The notes below the pieces were generated by a model. That model searched no databases. It was not told where the DNA came from and saw nothing but the letters and a program-made list of their open reading frames with translations. A stretch of DNA of 64,000 nucleotides from Flavobacterium shii (lineage in GTDB: Bacteria; Bacteroidota; Bacteroidia; Flavobacteriales; Flavobacteriaceae). This document shows, in pieces, positions 8,857 through 18,079 of the stretch; within the stretch, counting starts at the first letter, position 1, and each line of letters begins with the position of its first letter. The position numbers and the translations under genes were made by a program. The stretch lies in assembly GCF_025847235.1 (NCBI RefSeq), contig NZ_JAOZEW010000014.1, positions 62,001 through 126,000 of the forward strand, read 5' to 3'.

Positions 8857-10113
8857 TTATTCCAAATGACCAATCTGCGATGGTAATTCGAATATTTGAA
8901 GATCGAAATACACTGCAGAGGCAATGACATGATCGAAAATGTCTGCCATTATATATTCGTAATTGGCCCAACGTTTATCATTCGAAAAAGTATAAATCTC
9001 CAATGGAACACCATGTGCAGTCGATTGTAATTGGCGACACATCATGTGCATATCTTTATTTAATCCTGGATGATCAAGTAAATATTGAATAATATATTTT
9101 CTGAACAAACCTAAATTTGTCATATTACGTCCATTTACCGCAAGTGACTTATCTATACCACGCAATGAGTTGAATTTTTCAATTTCAGCCTGACGAGATT
9201 CAATATAAGGAGCAATCATCTGGATTCTTTTCATCTGATTCAAATCTTCATTTGACAAAAACCGAATTGTACTCGTTTTTATCAAAATATGTCTTTTAAT
9301 ACGGCGTCCATCCGATTTTTGCATTCCGCGCCAATTCTGGAAAGAGTCCGAACTTAATGCATAAGTAGGAATAGTGGTTATAGTATTATCAAAATTTCGA
9401 ACTTTTACAGTCGTTAAATTAATCTCGATTACATCACCATCGGCACCGAATTTATCCATTGTAATCCAGTCACCAATACGAACCATATCGTTAATAGCAA
9501 CCTGTACACTTGAAACAAACCCTAGAATTGTATCTCTAAATATCAAGATAATAATTGCCGAAAGCGTTCCTAAAATCGTTAATAATTCGCTTTGCTTGAT
9601 TCCGAATAGTTTAGAAATAATAATCGCCACCCCAAATATCCAGAGAATCATCATCACTACCTGAATAAAACTATCGATAGGCTTATCGCTATATTCAGGT
9701 TTTTGTTTTAAATAATCTTTAAGCGAATTAAATATAGTACGAATAATCCATAACACTAATAATACTATATATACACCAACTATTTTTCCAAAAATCAATT
9801 CCCAATATTCATACTTATCCAAGATTATTGGAACAGCCTTATAAATAAAGAAGAACGGAATTAAGTAAGCCGTATATTTTGTTGTTTTATTATGGATTAA
9901 AAAATCATCAAACTTAGTTTTTGTCTTTTGGGCAAAAACCGCTGTAAGTGTTACTAAAACAAACTTTGCCAAATAATATACAGCATAAGCCAATATAATT
10001 AATATAGCAATATTAAAAGCAAGGCTGAGATAAGCAGCAATATTGCGGCTCATTCCCCAGTCTCTAAAAAGAGGGTATAAGAAGTTAAATATTTTCTCCA
10101 AAAAATTAGGCAT
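8857..10113 (-). CDS. MscS family mechanosensitive ion channel
   Basis: This 418-residue inner-membrane protein has about five N-terminal transmembrane helices (residues about 20-45, 70-90, 105-125, 145-165 and 175-200). The conserved MscS beta domain follows: GFVSSVQVAINDMVRIGDWITM and then GDVIEINLTTVKVRNFDNTITTIPT at about 230-250. The length and extra helices resemble the YbdG/YnaI branch rather than minimal MscS. Such channels release solutes on hypo-osmotic shock. It follows the DUF3817 gene with an 8-bp overlap and is therefore cotranscribed with it. Confidence 0.92.
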   Translation of the reverse strand: MPNFLEKIFNFLYPLFRDWGMSRNIAAYLSLAFNIAILIILAYAVYYLAKFVLVTLTAVFAQKTKTKFDDFLIHNKTTKYTAYLIPFFFIYKAVPIILDKYEYWELIFGKIVGVYIVLLVLWIIRTIFNSLKDYLKQKPEYSDKPIDSFIQVVMMILWIFGVAIIISKLFGIKQSELLTILGTLSAIIILIFRDTILGFVSSVQVAINDMVRIGDWITMDKFGADGDVIEINLTTVKVRNFDNTITTIPTYALSSDSFQNWRGMQKSDGRRIKRHILIKTSTIRFLSNEDLNQMKRIQMIAPYIESRQAEIEKFNSLRGIDKSLAVNGRNMTNLGLFRKYIIQYLLDHPGLNKDMHMMCRQLQSTAHGVPLEIYTFSNDKRWANYEYIMADIFDHVIASAVYFDLQIFELPSQIGHLE

Positions 10114-10390
10114 TTTTTAAGTATTTGTACTCAACATAAAAAGTTCCAAACGGAATCACAGAAGCTGCCAAAATGAATAAGAAAGTTTTAAAATCCCATT
10201 TTTGAGCTTTTTTCAATAAAATTGCCAATAAAACATAACCTATAAAAAGTACACCATGACTCATCCCAATAGGATATAACAATGTTTTATATAAAGCAAA
10301 GTTTGTTGGCTTAATAAAAAGCATATTTGAAAATAAAACTAAGTATGAAATTCCTTCTAAAATCGCTGTAACTTTAAAAATCTTGAGCAT
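10106..10390 (-). CDS. DUF3817 small integral membrane protein
   Basis: This 94-residue protein has three predicted membrane segments and the DUF3817 pattern: EGISYLVLF near residues 13-21, then PIGMSHGVLFIGYVLLAILL at about 41-60. The function of the family is unknown. It overlaps the start of the MscS gene by 8 bp (10106-10113), which indicates translational coupling and a possible shared role in membrane or osmotic physiology. Confidence 0.85.
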   Translation of the reverse strand: MLKIFKVTAILEGISYLVLFSNMLFIKPTNFALYKTLLYPIGMSHGVLFIGYVLLAILLKKAQKWDFKTFLFILAASVIPFGTFYVEYKYLKNA

Positions 10391-10494
10391 TTAAATATAT
10401 TTTTTAATTATTATCGGTAAAATTAATGATTCTGCTTCATTTTTAGGGTATCGAATGCTAAAGTAATTTACTTTTACAATCTTAAACTTTGATA

Positions 10495-11028
10495 ATGAGT
10501 AAACGCGATTTAAAAAAATATTTAAACGATCTTACTAAAGAACAACTAGAAGAGCAGATAATCGAATTGTACGAGAAATTTAGCCCTGTAAAAGTCTATT
10601 ACAATTTTGTTTTTAATCCTAAAGAAGAAACGCTTTTGCAGGAATGCAAGCTAAAAATTTCGCATGAATATTTTCCAGTTAGAGTTAAAGCCACAAGACG
10701 TCGTGTAAAACCAAAAATGCGTCGGTCAGTAGCTCAAAAATACATCAAACATTTTATACTTTTGGGCGTTGACCCGTTTGTAATCGCCGACGTTATGCTT
10801 TATAATATCGAAATTGCCCAAACATTCTCTTCTGAAAACCCGATAAAGCAGGAACTTTTTTACAAAAGCATGTTTAATTCATTTGAACAAGCTGTAACTT
10901 TTATAATTTCCAACGGAATTTTAGCAGAATTTAAATCCCGAATTAACCAAATTCATCAGGAAACTATTACCCAAAAATGGAAAAACGAGCCTGATTTTGA
11001 AGTAATTTTGGATAAAATCTCCTTTTAG
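10495..11028 (+). CDS. DUF6155-like conserved protein (177 aa)
   Basis: The protein starts MSKRDLKKYLNDLTKEQLEEQIIELYEKF and is soluble. It has a basic mid-section (KATRRRVKPKMRRSVAQKYIKHF, about 71-93) and a helical C-terminus. I recognise this as resembling the DUF6155 family of Bacteroidota, whose function is unknown. I use the ATG at 10495 in preference to an in-frame TTG two codons earlier. It is divergent from DUF3817 and ends about 110 bp before the DEAH helicase. Confidence 0.72.
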   Translation: MSKRDLKKYLNDLTKEQLEEQIIELYEKFSPVKVYYNFVFNPKEETLLQECKLKISHEYFPVRVKATRRRVKPKMRRSVAQKYIKHFILLGVDPFVIADVMLYNIEIAQTFSSENPIKQELFYKSMFNSFEQAVTFIISNGILAEFKSRINQIHQETITQKWKNEPDFEVILDKISF

Positions 11029-11135
11029 AACCGAATCCATATTAAATAATAGCGAACTTTTCCTTTTTATTTTAAGATAAAAAAGACAGAATAACTGTTT
11101 TTTAGGTGTATTTTTGCAAAAACCAATAAAATACA

Positions 11136-12674
11136 ATGTCTCAAAACACTTTAGAAATAGAAAGAGAAGAAAAAAAAGAACTTTACGCATACCAAAAGGG
11201 TGATATTGACGCCATTTTCGATCGTTTAGACAACGGTTCGGCACAGCATCATTTGTTGTATCAATTACCTACGGGTGGAGGAAAAACAGTAGTTTTTTCC
11301 GAAATCGTACGTCGTTATTTGTCACAACATGAGAAAAAAGTAGTAGTTTTAACACACAGAATTGAACTTTGCAAGCAAACTTCAAAAATGTTGAAAGGTT
11401 TTGGTGTTAAAAATAAAATCATCAATAGTAAAGTAAAAGAACTATTAGACCAAAACGAATATTCTTGTTTTGTTGCAATGGTCGAAACATTAAAAAACCG
11501 TATTAATGACGAAAAATTACATTTAGACAATATTGGTTTAGTAATTATCGATGAGGCGCATTACAATTCATTCCGAAAATTATTAAGTTCGTTTAAAAAT
11601 GCGTTTATATTAGGAGTAACTGCAACCCCGTTGAGTTCGAATATTAAATTGCCAATGCACGAAAGTTATGATGAATTAATTGTAGGAGACACAATTGGTT
11701 CATTGATCGAAAAAGGCTTTTTGGCAAAAGCAACTACATATAGTTACGATGTAGGTTTAACATCCTTAAAAGTAGGTATCAATGGAGATTATACCGTAAA
11801 ATCTTCGGATGATTTATATACAAATACAATCATGCAAGAGAAATTATTGCATGCATACACAGAAAAATCTCTTGGTAAAAAAACCTTGATTTTCAATAAT
11901 GGTATTCATACCTCTTTATATGTATACGAAACTTTCAGGGAAGCAGGATACGATATTCGCCACCTGGACAATACAAGTAGTAATGAAGAGCGAAAAGATA
12001 TCTTGCAATGGTTCAAGAAAACCCCGGATGCAATATTAACATCTGTTGGTATCTTAACCACTGGTTTTGATGAGCCTACGGTAGAAACCATTATATTAAA
12101 CAGAGCAACCAAATCATTGACATTATATTACCAAATGATTGGTCGTGGTTCTAGAAAACTACCTCATAAAGACGAATTTACAGTAATCGATTTAGGAAAT
12201 AATGCTGCACGTTTTGGTTTATGGAGCGAGCCGGTTAACTGGCAACACATCTTTAAATCACCAGAATTTTATTTGGAGAATTTACGTGATGATACCGAAA
12301 TCGAATTGTATTTTAAATACAGCATGCCACCAGAATTACGTGCTAAATTCAGTAAAACTGCCGATGTAACATTTGATGTTGATGAAGAACATAAGTTAGT
12401 CATTGCTCAAAATTTACGTTCAAAAGTAGTTTTGGATAAATCATTAGAGCAACATGCAGCAATGTGTGTAGATAATTCCGAAACATTGCAAGAAGCTAAA
12501 TCATTAGGAAAAGAGCTAGACGATGACATCGATTGTCGTATCAAGCGCTACTCTAAATGTTTAAGCCAATGTAGTAAGAATTACCGCGAATGGCTTGTAG
12601 ACGATTATAAATTAAAATTGGTATTATTAACCGGTAAAAAATACCGTGAAAAAATAATGAACGAACCAGATTGA
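11136..12674 (+). CDS. DEAD/DEAH-box superfamily 2 helicase (restriction-endonuclease-like helicase)
   Basis: This 512-residue SF2 helicase shows Walker A in LPTGGGKT (about 46-53), motif Ia (VLTHRIELCKQ), motif II DEAH (about 140), motif III-like TATP (about 160), and motif VI QMIGRGSRKLP (about 332). This order matches the Res-subunit/UvrB-like group that translocates on DNA or RNA. The C-terminal 130 residues hold a Cys-bearing segment with no catalytic domain I can name. No methylase or nuclease lies nearby, so it is not a restriction system by context. Confidence 0.87.
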   Translation: MSQNTLEIEREEKKELYAYQKGDIDAIFDRLDNGSAQHHLLYQLPTGGGKTVVFSEIVRRYLSQHEKKVVVLTHRIELCKQTSKMLKGFGVKNKIINSKVKELLDQNEYSCFVAMVETLKNRINDEKLHLDNIGLVIIDEAHYNSFRKLLSSFKNAFILGVTATPLSSNIKLPMHESYDELIVGDTIGSLIEKGFLAKATTYSYDVGLTSLKVGINGDYTVKSSDDLYTNTIMQEKLLHAYTEKSLGKKTLIFNNGIHTSLYVYETFREAGYDIRHLDNTSSNEERKDILQWFKKTPDAILTSVGILTTGFDEPTVETIILNRATKSLTLYYQMIGRGSRKLPHKDEFTVIDLGNNAARFGLWSEPVNWQHIFKSPEFYLENLRDDTEIELYFKYSMPPELRAKFSKTADVTFDVDEEHKLVIAQNLRSKVVLDKSLEQHAAMCVDNSETLQEAKSLGKELDDDIDCRIKRYSKCLSQCSKNYREWLVDDYKLKLVLLTGKKYREKIMNEPD

Positions 12675-12683
12675 TACATTTTT

Positions 12684-12788
12684 AGTCTGAAAGCTGAAAG
12701 TCTGAAAGCTGAAAGTCTGAAAGCTGAAAGTCTGAAAGCTGAAAGTCTTAAAGTTAAAAGTCTTAAAGTTAAAAGTCTTAAAGTTAAA
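12684..12788. repeat. seven-copy 15-bp tandem repeat
   Basis: Four perfect copies of AGTCTGAAAGCTGAA (12684-12743) are followed directly by three perfect copies of AGTCTTAAAGTTAAA (12744-12788), exactly 7 x 15 bp, then a partial unit. The two unit types differ at three positions. It lies just after the helicase stop and is non-coding. Such arrays vary in length by slippage. Confidence 0.95.
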
Positions 12789-12830
12789 AGTTTGTCACTC
12801 TGAGCGTCCCGCGACTTCGGGAGAAGAGTT

Positions 12831-12912
12831 AGGAGCTATTTCCTGCTGTACACTATATCTTTTATTTTTTAAAGAAAAAAATAAAAGGATACCGTTTCCA
12901 TCAGGGCTAGGA
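12831..12912. repeat. dispersed intergenic element, copy 1 (partner at 50363-50444)
   Basis: The segment from GGAGCTATTTCCTGCT through CTATATCTTTT and AAAAGGATACCG to ATCAGGGCTAG matches, in inverted orientation, the segment at 50363-50444. The flanks are conserved. The centre of each copy is a different self-complementary sequence: AAAAGATATAGC-type arms here around TTATTTTTTAAAGAAAAAAATAA. The pattern looks like a mobile palindromic element. Confidence 0.75.
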
Positions 12913-13157
12913 GTTTCGTAGTTATAATAAAATAAAAATTTTGAACCATTAAGAGGTTAAGAAAAGTCAAGTCTAAATAAAACTTAATCCCTTAATGGTA
13001 AAATAAAAAATTAGCGCAATTCGTGTAATTCGTGGCTAAAAAGAATAAAACTATTAAAAGATTAAGCTTAATTTTCCTTAATCTACTAATGGTTCAAAAA
13101 ATACAATCAGAAATCTTTAAATCTTTAAATTTTTCAATTTTTAAATAAATTAAAACA

Positions 13158-14492
13158 ATGTCAAAACAATTTTCAGATTTAGGAATTTCAGCACCGATAC
13201 TAAAAGCGCTAACCGAATTAAATATAGTTACACCAACTGAAATTCAGCAGAAAACTATTCCGCTTATTTTGGCAAATAACAGTGACGTAGTAGGTTTAGC
13301 AAAAACAGGAACTGGTAAAACTGCTGCTTTTGGATTACCATTGTTACAGTTAATCAACCCAGAGCTTCCTACAGTTCAGGCTATAATTTTAGTTCCAACA
13401 AGAGAATTAGGACATCAGATATTTAAAAACTTAGAAGATTTTTCAAAACACCTGCCACAAGTTTCTATTGCAGCTACTTGCGGAGGAATCCCAATAAAAC
13501 CACAAATCGAACGTCTTACGCAGCCTACACATATAGTAGTTGCAACGCCAGGACGTTTAATAGATTTAATTCAGCGTAAAGCGATTAACCTAAAAGAGAC
13601 ACAATACCTTGTTTTGGATGAAGCTGATGAAATGGTTTCTATATTAAAAGAAAGTCTTGACGAAATCGTAGCCGAATTACCTAAAAAACATACAACATTC
13701 TTATTTTCTGCAACATTACCAGGAACAATCAAGCAATTGATTCAGAATTACTTATCCAAAAACGTGATTCAGGTAAGTGCCGACATGGAAACAGTAGGAA
13801 ATCAAGGAATTGACCATGAATATATTGTAGTTGATCCTATTGAAAAACTAGAAGTATTAATGCATTTCCTAAACTCTAGAGATGGTGAACGCGGAATCAT
13901 ATTTTGTAAAACAAAAGCTGCCGTAAATAAATTAGCCAAAAATTTAGCCATTAACCGTTTTTCATCGGGAGCTTTACATGGTAGTTTATCACAAGGAATC
14001 CGTGATAGAATCATGGAGCAATTTCGTGAAGGACATATCAACATATTAGTCGCTACTGATTTGGCTGCCAGAGGTATCGACGTCAAAGAAATTTCTTATG
14101 TTGTAAATTATCATTTACCAGATGCTTACGAAGCTTATGTTCATCGAAGCGGTAGAACTGCAAGAGCTGGTGCAAAAGGACTTTCGCTTACTGTTTTACA
14201 ACCAGAAGAAGTGATTGAAATAACCGAGTTTGAAAAAGCATTAGGAATTAAATTCAGTGAATTTAAAAAACCATCTGTAGCGAGTCTTGAAGAAAACAAT
14301 ACGCTATTATGGGCAAAACAAATCTTTAAAACGAAACCAAATCACGACGTTTCAACAGATTTAAAAACCAAAGTAAAAACAGTTTTCCATCATTTAACCA
14401 AAGATGAATTGATAGAAAAATTGCTTGCAAATTATTTGTTGCAAAACAAACCTGAAGTAGTCGAAAAACCTGTTAAAAAATTCAAAAAGTAA
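13158..14492 (+). CDS. DEAD-box ATP-dependent RNA helicase
   Basis: This 444-residue canonical DEAD-box protein has the Q motif in TPTEIQQKTIP (about 25-35), motif I AKTGTGKT (about 49-56), Ia PTRELGHQ, motif II DEAD (about 154-157), motif III SAT, motif V ATDLAARGID, and motif VI HRSGRTARAG. The C-terminal tail of about 80 residues ends in a basic KKFKK, which could contact RNA. Family members remodel RNA during ribosome assembly or RNA decay. The precise paralogue (RhlE, CsdA or DbpA type) cannot be assigned from these motifs. Confidence 0.93.
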   Translation: MSKQFSDLGISAPILKALTELNIVTPTEIQQKTIPLILANNSDVVGLAKTGTGKTAAFGLPLLQLINPELPTVQAIILVPTRELGHQIFKNLEDFSKHLPQVSIAATCGGIPIKPQIERLTQPTHIVVATPGRLIDLIQRKAINLKETQYLVLDEADEMVSILKESLDEIVAELPKKHTTFLFSATLPGTIKQLIQNYLSKNVIQVSADMETVGNQGIDHEYIVVDPIEKLEVLMHFLNSRDGERGIIFCKTKAAVNKLAKNLAINRFSSGALHGSLSQGIRDRIMEQFREGHINILVATDLAARGIDVKEISYVVNYHLPDAYEAYVHRSGRTARAGAKGLSLTVLQPEEVIEITEFEKALGIKFSEFKKPSVASLEENNTLLWAKQIFKTKPNHDVSTDLKTKVKTVFHHLTKDELIEKLLANYLLQNKPEVVEKPVKKFKK

Positions 14493-14581
14493 GGATTCCA
14501 AGGTTTGTAACTGTTAATTTATGTTGTACTTTTATAAGGTATTTTTTTTTTAAATCAATCTTACTTATAAAATAACCACAT

Positions 14582-15850
14582 ATGAAGATAGTTATTATAG
14601 GTGGCGGTTTTGCAGGAATAAATCTTGCAAAAGAGCTAGTCAATCACAGCCAAATCCAAGTTACTCTTGTAGACAAAAATAATTATAATTTCTTTCCGCC
14701 TCTTATCTATCAGGTCGCTACTGCTTTTTTAGAACCATCAAGTATTAGTTATCCATTTAGAAAATTCTTTGCCGGTAAAAAAAATCTTCAATTTCGATTA
14801 GGGGAACTTCAACAAGTAATTCCAGCCGAAAATAAAGTAATTCTTCACAATGGAGAATTATCATATGATTACTTAGTTTTTGCAACTGGAGCAGAAACCA
14901 GTTATTTCGGAATGGAAAATGTTATGAAAAACGCCATTCCGATGAAAACGTTAAACGATGCAATCGTAATGCGTAATACATTGCTTAAAAATCTTGAAAA
15001 AGCTACTATTACCAAAGACATTCGTAAACGTCGTAAGTTACTAACCATTGTTGTAGCCGGAGGTGGACCAACAGGAGTAGAAGTTTCGGGAATGTTTGCC
15101 GAAATGCGTAAAAATATTTTATTAAAAGAATACCCGGAATTAGACACCACTGCAAGTAATGTTTATTTAGTCGATGGCGGAGATGCTTTGCTTGCACCAA
15201 TGAGTAAAGCTTCGCAACAAGATACACTAAAAGCACTTACAGATTTAGGAGTTGTTGTAAAACTCAACAATCGTGTTACAGATTATGTAGATGATATTGT
15301 TTATTTTTCGAATGGAGAAACCATTCATACCAAAAATCTAATTTGGGCAGCTGGAGTTTCAGCCAAAGCTTTTGATGGAATTCCGTTAGAAAGTTACGGA
15401 CGTGGTAAACGTATGGCAACCGATGCTTACAATAAAGTAAATGGTATGCAAAATATTTATGCCATTGGTGATACATCAATCATGGATACAGATACTGCAT
15501 TTCTTAATGGTCACCCGCAAGTGGCACAAGTAGCAATTCAGCAAGGATTAAACTTAGCCAAAAATTTCAAAGCTATTGCTCAAAACAAACCTTTAAAACC
15601 ATTTATATACGCAGATAAAGGTTCTATGGCAATTATAGGTAAAAATAAAGCTGTTGTAGATTTACCAAAACCTAAATGGCATTTTAACGGATTCTTAGCT
15701 TGGGTAATCTGGTTATTTATACATCTTATTTCTCTTATCACATACAGAAACCGCCTAAGTACTTTTTACAACTGGATGATTGCTTATTTTGCAAAGGACC
15801 AATCATTACGTATGATTATCAGACCAGATAAAAAGCAGGCAATAAATTAA
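14582..15850 (+). CDS. type II NADH dehydrogenase (NDH-2)
   Basis: This 422-residue protein has the two-dinucleotide-binding-domain flavoprotein layout. The FAD site is at the N-terminus (IIGGGFAGINLAKEL) and the NADH site at about 155-170 (VVAGGGPTGVEVSGM). The second FAD contact is NIYAIGDTS (about 295). The C-terminal end (WHFNGFLAWVIWLFIHLISL) is amphipathic or hydrophobic and fits membrane anchoring. NDH-2 enzymes pass electrons from NADH to quinone without pumping protons. It stands alone between the RNA helicase and the MFS pump. Confidence 0.9.
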   Translation: MKIVIIGGGFAGINLAKELVNHSQIQVTLVDKNNYNFFPPLIYQVATAFLEPSSISYPFRKFFAGKKNLQFRLGELQQVIPAENKVILHNGELSYDYLVFATGAETSYFGMENVMKNAIPMKTLNDAIVMRNTLLKNLEKATITKDIRKRRKLLTIVVAGGGPTGVEVSGMFAEMRKNILLKEYPELDTTASNVYLVDGGDALLAPMSKASQQDTLKALTDLGVVVKLNNRVTDYVDDIVYFSNGETIHTKNLIWAAGVSAKAFDGIPLESYGRGKRMATDAYNKVNGMQNIYAIGDTSIMDTDTAFLNGHPQVAQVAIQQGLNLAKNFKAIAQNKPLKPFIYADKGSMAIIGKNKAVVDLPKPKWHFNGFLAWVIWLFIHLISLITYRNRLSTFYNWMIAYFAKDQSLRMIIRPDKKQAIN

Positions 15851-15894
15851 AAGAGATTTTTCAGATTTCAGTCTGGGATCAAGGAAGTCGATTT

Positions 15895-15985
15895 TGGATT
15901 ATCTATAAAGGAACGCAGATGATACGGATTTTTTATCTATAATATTTAAAAAATCCGTTTAATCCGCGTTCCTTTAGCAAACTAT
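15895..15985. repeat. dispersed intergenic repeat, short relative (copy C)
   Basis: Words such as AAAGGAACGCAGATGATACGGATT and AAATCCGTTTAATCCGCGTTCCTTTAGCAAA match parts of the repeats at 4164-4307 and 55605-55770. Here the two ends form a loose inverted repeat (AAGGAACGC and GCGTTCCTT). It lies between convergent genes and may double as a terminator. Confidence 0.55.
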
Positions 15986-15995
15986 ATCTATTTTA

Positions 15996-17225
15996 TTAAT
16001 GAATCATTGCTGTTTCTTCATCATTAGAAGCAGTAATTTTTTCTTTTATAAAACGTTTACCAATATTAAGAATAATAAAGGCCGTAATAGTAGTTGTTGT
16101 CATAATTGCAACCATTGGAACTATCGAGTTTATAACAAAAATACCAACAGCAAACGAAGCGATTGCACCCAATCCAAGCTGAATCGCACCCATTAATGCA
16201 GATGCACTTCCTGCGTTTTTGGCAAAAGGTGCCATTGTAAGACCTGCAGTATTTGGATTTGAAATCCCCAAACAAGCCAGGTAAATAAATAACATTCCGA
16301 TTGTTCCATATAAACCAAGCACATTATTCATTGCCAAGATCAAAAATACAATACTTATTATAGATTGCGTTACCAATGCACCAAATATCATTTGTTCACT
16401 TGAAAATTTTCTCAATAAAAATGAATTCAATTGACTCGCACCTATAAAACTCAAAGACATAAATGCAAAAACCCAACCATATATCTTAGCGTCAACCTTA
16501 AAAATATCCATAAAAACGATAGGGGAGGACGCTACATAAGTAAATAACCCCGAAAATGATACTGCACCAGTAAAAGCATAAGTATAAAACTGAGGCTCTT
16601 TTACAACTTTAATGAAGTTTGTAATAATCGGCTTTGGTTTTAAAGAAATAGATGTATCGGGTTTATGCGTATTTGGTAAACCAATTTGAGACGCTAATAA
16701 AATTACAATTCCCATGCACATTAATATAAAGAATACTGTATGCCAGCCATAATCAGAAGTAACATATCCACCAATTGTTGGAGCAAGCATTGGAGAAAGT
16801 CCAACAACCAACATTAATAAGGAGAAAACTTTAGGAATATCTTTAACAGGGAAAAGATCACGAACCATAGCTACAGAAGCTACTGTAGCAGCGCAACTAC
16901 CAACAGCTTGTAGAAAACGTAATCCTATAAAAGTATCAATATCAGTAACAAAAACACAGCCTAATGAAGCCAAAATATAAACCAACAATCCGATAAACAA
17001 AGGTTTTTTTCTTCCAAAACGATCCAATAAAGGCCCGTAAAGCAATTGTCCGGCAGAAATACCGATAAAATAGCTAGATAAACTCATCGAAACTTTAGCC
17101 ACTGTCGTGTTTAAATCCTTTGCAATTCCTGAGAAACCAGGTAAATACATATCAATAGAAAACGGCCCAAGAGCGGTTAAGGAACCTAAAATAAGTATTA
17201 GTTTAATGTATTTTTTTGTAGTCAT
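15996..17225 (-). CDS. Bcr/CflA family multidrug efflux MFS transporter
   Basis: This 409-residue protein has twelve predicted transmembrane helices and the DHA1 motif in the loop between helices 2 and 3 (LLYGPLLDRFGRKKPL). Helix 1 has GPFSIDMYLPGF, a Bcr/CflA hallmark, and the sequence includes the antiporter-type GLSPMLAPTIGGY. Bcr/CflA proteins export drugs or sulfonamides by proton antiport. A -7 box TATCTTTG (17256-17263) lies 31 bp upstream of the start. It is monocistronic. Confidence 0.92.
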   Translation of the reverse strand: MTTKKYIKLILILGSLTALGPFSIDMYLPGFSGIAKDLNTTVAKVSMSLSSYFIGISAGQLLYGPLLDRFGRKKPLFIGLLVYILASLGCVFVTDIDTFIGLRFLQAVGSCAATVASVAMVRDLFPVKDIPKVFSLLMLVVGLSPMLAPTIGGYVTSDYGWHTVFFILMCMGIVILLASQIGLPNTHKPDTSISLKPKPIITNFIKVVKEPQFYTYAFTGAVSFSGLFTYVASSPIVFMDIFKVDAKIYGWVFAFMSLSFIGASQLNSFLLRKFSSEQMIFGALVTQSIISIVFLILAMNNVLGLYGTIGMLFIYLACLGISNPNTAGLTMAPFAKNAGSASALMGAIQLGLGAIASFAVGIFVINSIVPMVAIMTTTTITAFIILNIGKRFIKEKITASNDEETAMIH

Positions 17226-17255
17226 TTATTTAAAAAATAATGTTTTATTTCCTTG

Positions 17256-17263
17256 CAAAGATA
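17256..17263 (-). promoter_or_regulatory. -7 promoter box (TATCTTTG) for the MFS gene
   Basis: The minus strand reads TATCTTTG, a full match to TAnnTTTG, 31 bp before the MFS start. No convincing -33 TTG was found at standard spacing. Confidence 0.42.
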
Positions 17264-17374
17264 AATATTTCGTATCTTGTTGATTCATTAAAGGATTTGT
17301 TTAATGAAATAACTACTTATTTAACATAGTTAGCTTTGTAAATGGCTATAATTATTAATTTAAAATTATCAATT

Positions 17375-17788
17375 ATGAAAAGATGTGCCTTATTATTACT
17401 TTTAGTTACTACAGTTTCTTTCTCTCAAACAATTACCTCTAAAATTGAGCCTGTAACCGTTGAACAGTATGAATTTATTAAAAAAGTAAATAAATTTTAC
17501 CCTGACATTCCTCTTACTAAGCAAATTACTAATTTTTACACAGATGAGAAAATTATTGATTCTAAACAAGAATTTGATTTACAAGGAACGCCATTCACAT
17601 CGTATAGCTTAGGAATTGGTCCTTACAATAAAAAAATGATATTTGATTACACTACAAAAGTTGACGGTAGAGTTCATGGTGATATTTCTCTTTTTAAAGG
17701 AGACGTTTATAAAACCGCTTACTATGATGATAAAAGTCGATTTGAAGTTTTCTTAAATGGGAAATCCGTTTACGCAAAGAAATACTAA
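17375..17788 (+). CDS. small secreted protein of unknown function
   Basis: From the ATG at 17375 the protein is 137 residues with a clean Sec signal peptide, MKRCALLLLLVTTVSFSQ, probably cut after the FSQ. An in-frame ATG at 17342 would add eleven residues ahead of the basic n-region and is less likely. The mature part is beta-rich and polar (YDMY-free, with repeated FDYTTKVDGRVHG and YYDDKSRFEVFLNGKSVY) and I recognise no family. A terminator follows at 17808-17838. Confidence 0.65.
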   Translation: MKRCALLLLLVTTVSFSQTITSKIEPVTVEQYEFIKKVNKFYPDIPLTKQITNFYTDEKIIDSKQEFDLQGTPFTSYSLGIGPYNKKMIFDYTTKVDGRVHGDISLFKGDVYKTAYYDDKSRFEVFLNGKSVYAKKY

Positions 17789-17807
17789 TCAATATTTGCA
17801 ATCATAC

Positions 17808-17838
17808 AAAAGCCATCTTAGCAACAAGGTGGCTTTTT
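17808..17838 (+). terminator. intrinsic terminator after the small secreted protein gene
   Basis: AAAAGCCATCTT (17808-17819) pairs with AAGGTGGCTTTT (17826-17837) with one mismatch and a 6-base loop, followed by T-rich sequence. Confidence 0.75.
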
Positions 17839-17870
17839 CTTTGCTTCCATCTTCTAATGATATAATTGAC

Positions 17871-17902
<32 letters not shown>

Positions 17903-18079
17903 TTAAACCTCAATATAATCATATCAAGTCCTATCTTTACAATCGCATGCTTTTATTGCTTATTTTAGCTTAAATAAGATATATAAAAATAAAACCTATT
18001 CAAAATTATTTATGCTTTCATTGTAAGAGTTTATTTTATTATTTTTACATACGATACTTTATAAAAAATTATCAAACTT

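Larger units (their letters stand above)
12675..13157. other. 483-bp gene-free region rich in repeats
   Basis: After the tandem array comes a dispersed element at 12831-12912, described separately. It is followed by about 200 AT-rich bases with words such as TTAATCCCTTAATGG and GTGTAATTCGTGGCTAAA that recall other intergenic repeats of this genome. No gene is supported. Confidence 0.6.

Noticed and set aside
11136..12674. DEAH helicase as part of a restriction or defence system
   Set aside because: No methyltransferase, nuclease or other defence gene lies next to it; neighbours are housekeeping genes.
12684..12788. Tandem array considered as a CRISPR
   Set aside because: Units are 15 bp and directly contiguous with no spacers, and no cas genes are present.
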